42,054 nucleotides of DNA from a bacterium. GTDB taxonomy: Bacteria > Armatimonadota > Chthonomonadetes > Chthonomonadales > Chthonomonadaceae. The stretch is taken from assembly GCA_900299305.1 (NCBI GenBank), contig OMJJ01000314.1, forward strand, positions 1 through 42,054. The letters run 5' to 3'. Below are positions 40,899-42,054 of this stretch, in pieces. The translations under genes were made by a program, and so were the position numbers. Each line of letters starts with the position of its first letter. The stretch's first letter is position 1. The notes under the pieces are model-generated. The model did not search any database. It was not told where the DNA came from and saw only the letters and a list, made by a program, of their open reading frames with translations.

Positions 40899-41339
40899 TG
40901 CCCTATCTTGTGGACACCAACGTGGCGACAAGGCGAATTCTACCTACCGACCCGCAGTATTCTAGTGTCACGACCGCTATACAAAAACTACGGATGCAAG
41001 GAGAAGTCCTCTATATAACCCCACAGATTTTGGTAGAGTTTCACGCATTGGCGACACGCCCACAAGAGGCAAATGGGTTGGGACTATCTGTAGCCCAAGC
41101 CAGCCTCGAAGCCCGAAAAATAGAGGCGATATTCCCGCTTCTGCCCGAAACTCCGGCGGTGTATCCTTTATGGCGCAACTTAGTAGAAGACGTACAACAT
41201 TATGGGGCGACAGGTTTATGACGCTCGCCTAGTGGCAGTCATGCAGACTTATGGAGTTACCCACCTACTGACTGTGAACCCGACACACTTTCGACGCTTT
41301 GTAGAGATTACAGTGGTTGAGCCTCAAAACGTTATCTAA
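40898..41339 (+). pseudogene. PIN-domain toxin (VapC-like), frameshifted
   Basis: The first frame (40898-41221) has the PIN start MPYLVDTNVATRRI with Asp6 and later LVEFHALATRP with the conserved Glu, and runs to HYGATG before a TGA. The domain continues in the +1 frame from about 41208 to 41339: RQVYDARLVAVMQTYGVTHLLTVNPTHFRRFVEITVVEP, carrying the third acidic residue in YDARLVA and the final Asn-type motif. Both halves are intact, so the gene carries one frameshift. Adding one extra CGACAGGT after 41215 restores YGATG-RQVYDARL, the usual family spacing. It is either recently inactivated or phase-variable. Confidence 0.82.
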
Positions 41340-41491
41340 GCCCAATCTCCTAGTTTTGAGGAGTGATTGTCAATATAAAAGTGTTATTAAGTGGCAATAA
41401 GTATTAAAATAAGCGTTAGTGCATCGCACTACATTTGAGAGGCAAACTTCCTTCCCTTGTAACATCTGTTTCCAAGAACGGAGTAACCCGT

Positions 41492-42054
41492 ATGCCTGTG
41501 TTATGGCGCATTATACACGAAATTCTATTTATTCTAGGTCTATGTATTCTCGTTGTTGGGATAGTTGCGTATGTATACTTTAAGAGACTAAAGACGGTAT
41601 GGCGACGCTCCGCCCCGTGTGAACCTAACACTACCAAACCTCAAGACGACCCCCTTCCTCCCTTTCTAGATGCTATTGACCGAGAGGATATAGAGACCGT
41701 CAAGCAACTATTGGAAGAAGGTACCGACCCGAATAGTTTTGTCGATGACAGCCCTTGGAAAGATGGTTCCATGCATACAACGGCGTTGATTATCGCAACA
41801 GGCACTGGTAATATTGCCCTTGTAACTCTTTTGTTGGATGCGGGGGCTGATATAGACTACTGTTCCCTAAGATATGGGACTGCTCTTTCCGTAGCCGCGG
41901 CAAATAGTGATTTTCCTATACTACAGTATCTGGTGGAAAGAGGGGCAAATGTCAATCTATTTCCCGAAACAGGCTATATGGTTCTTTATGAGCCAATTTG
42001 GGACGGCAATTTGGAAATAATAGACTATCTGATACAGCACGGAGCCGATGTCAA
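41492..42054 (+). CDS. membrane-anchored ankyrin-repeat protein (partial)
   Basis: 187 complete codons to the window end with no stop. The ATG has CGGAG 8 nt upstream. An N-terminal transmembrane helix (ILFILGLCILVVGIVAYVYF, about 11-30) leads to a basic segment and a Pro-rich linker. Ankyrin repeats follow: FLDAIDREDIETVKQLLEEGTDPN, ALIIATGTGNIALVTLLLDAGADID, ALSVAAANSDFPILQYLVERGANVN, and IWDGNLEIIDYLIQHGADV. Ankyrin stacks bind proteins; the ligand is unknown. The C-terminal part lies outside the window. Confidence 0.85.
   Translation, partial: MPVLWRIIHEILFILGLCILVVGIVAYVYFKRLKTVWRRSAPCEPNTTKPQDDPLPPFLDAIDREDIETVKQLLEEGTDPNSFVDDSPWKDGSMHTTALIIATGTGNIALVTLLLDAGADIDYCSLRYGTALSVAAANSDFPILQYLVERGANVNLFPETGYMVLYEPIWDGNLEIIDYLIQHGADV

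Noticed and set aside
41190-41225. Programmed +1 frameshift in the PIN gene
   Set aside because: No slippery codon plus stop arrangement at the junction; reading through at GGGG would skip residues that the family keeps, while an 8-bp loss explains it fully.
1-42054. CRISPR arrays, tRNA or rRNA genes
   Set aside because: None seen; no regularly spaced repeats, no TTCGA/T-arm patterns with cloverleaf context, no rRNA-like stretches.

Overview
The window looks like chromosomal DNA of a diderm, flagellated bacterium, most likely a member of Armatimonadota. The flg cluster encodes P-ring and L-ring parts (FlgI, FlgH, FlgA), which implies an outer membrane. There is a LacI-type regulator directly upstream of a prepilin-like protein of the 'SNLKQ...YxQDYD' kind that is abundant in Armatimonadota and Planctomycetes. 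There are also several small lipoproteins, ASPIC/UnbV and CHAT proteins, and frequent TTG/GTG starts. The phylum is an inference from gene content; I saw no rRNA, tRNA or CRISPR array.

Layout. 1-1912: a minus-strand two-gene ATPase + HNH nuclease module that resembles Septu defence (PtuA/PtuB), bracketed by a 23-bp direct repeat. 1969-4704: threonine synthase, a DinB-like protein, a degenerate DprA-like protein and a 19-codon relic of a DNA methyltransferase. 4768-11870: an ECF-type sigma factor, a DUF4382/DUF5666-like lipoprotein, a soluble zinc-finger anti-sigma-like protein, a TPR-CHAT protease with an intact His/Cys pair, then a secreted subtilase. 12127-14394: a large secreted Ig-like protein behind a structured leader. 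14537-19821 (minus): LacI regulator, prepilin-like protein, small lipoprotein, TPR protein, FG-GAP/ASPIC lipoprotein. 20133-20450: recombinase C-terminal relic. 20459-25004 (minus): MutL/GlmL-type ASKHA ATPase, methyltransferase, pilin-like membrane protein and barrel-sandwich protein, packed as an operon. 25142-26278 (minus): secreted LolA-like/thioredoxin fusion. 26635-31810: flgF-flgG-flgA-flgH-flgI-flgJ(short). 32022-35748: a second DinB-like protein, a membrane protein, two overlapping paralogous secreted proteins and a PhyH dioxygenase. 36325-38617: parvulin-type PPIase and sucC. 38677-42054: accessory small genes, including a HEPN pair, a GtrA-like protein, an antitoxin/PIN pair whose toxin is frameshifted, and an ankyrin protein cut by the window end.

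The most interesting unit is the sigma / anti-sigma-like / TPR-CHAT / subtilase locus. A caspase-like protease sits beside a soluble zinc-finger protein and a sigma factor. This suggests protease-controlled transcription, similar in logic to the Csx29-Csx30-RpoE arrangement of type III-E CRISPR but without CRISPR parts. Other notable points are the repeat-bounded nuclease module, a PIN toxin whose frameshift is exactly explained by loss of one copy of an 8-bp tandem repeat, a duplicated promoter-like element upstream of mutL and the thioredoxin gene, a MITE-like element inside the flg operon, and two leaders with mutually exclusive hairpins.
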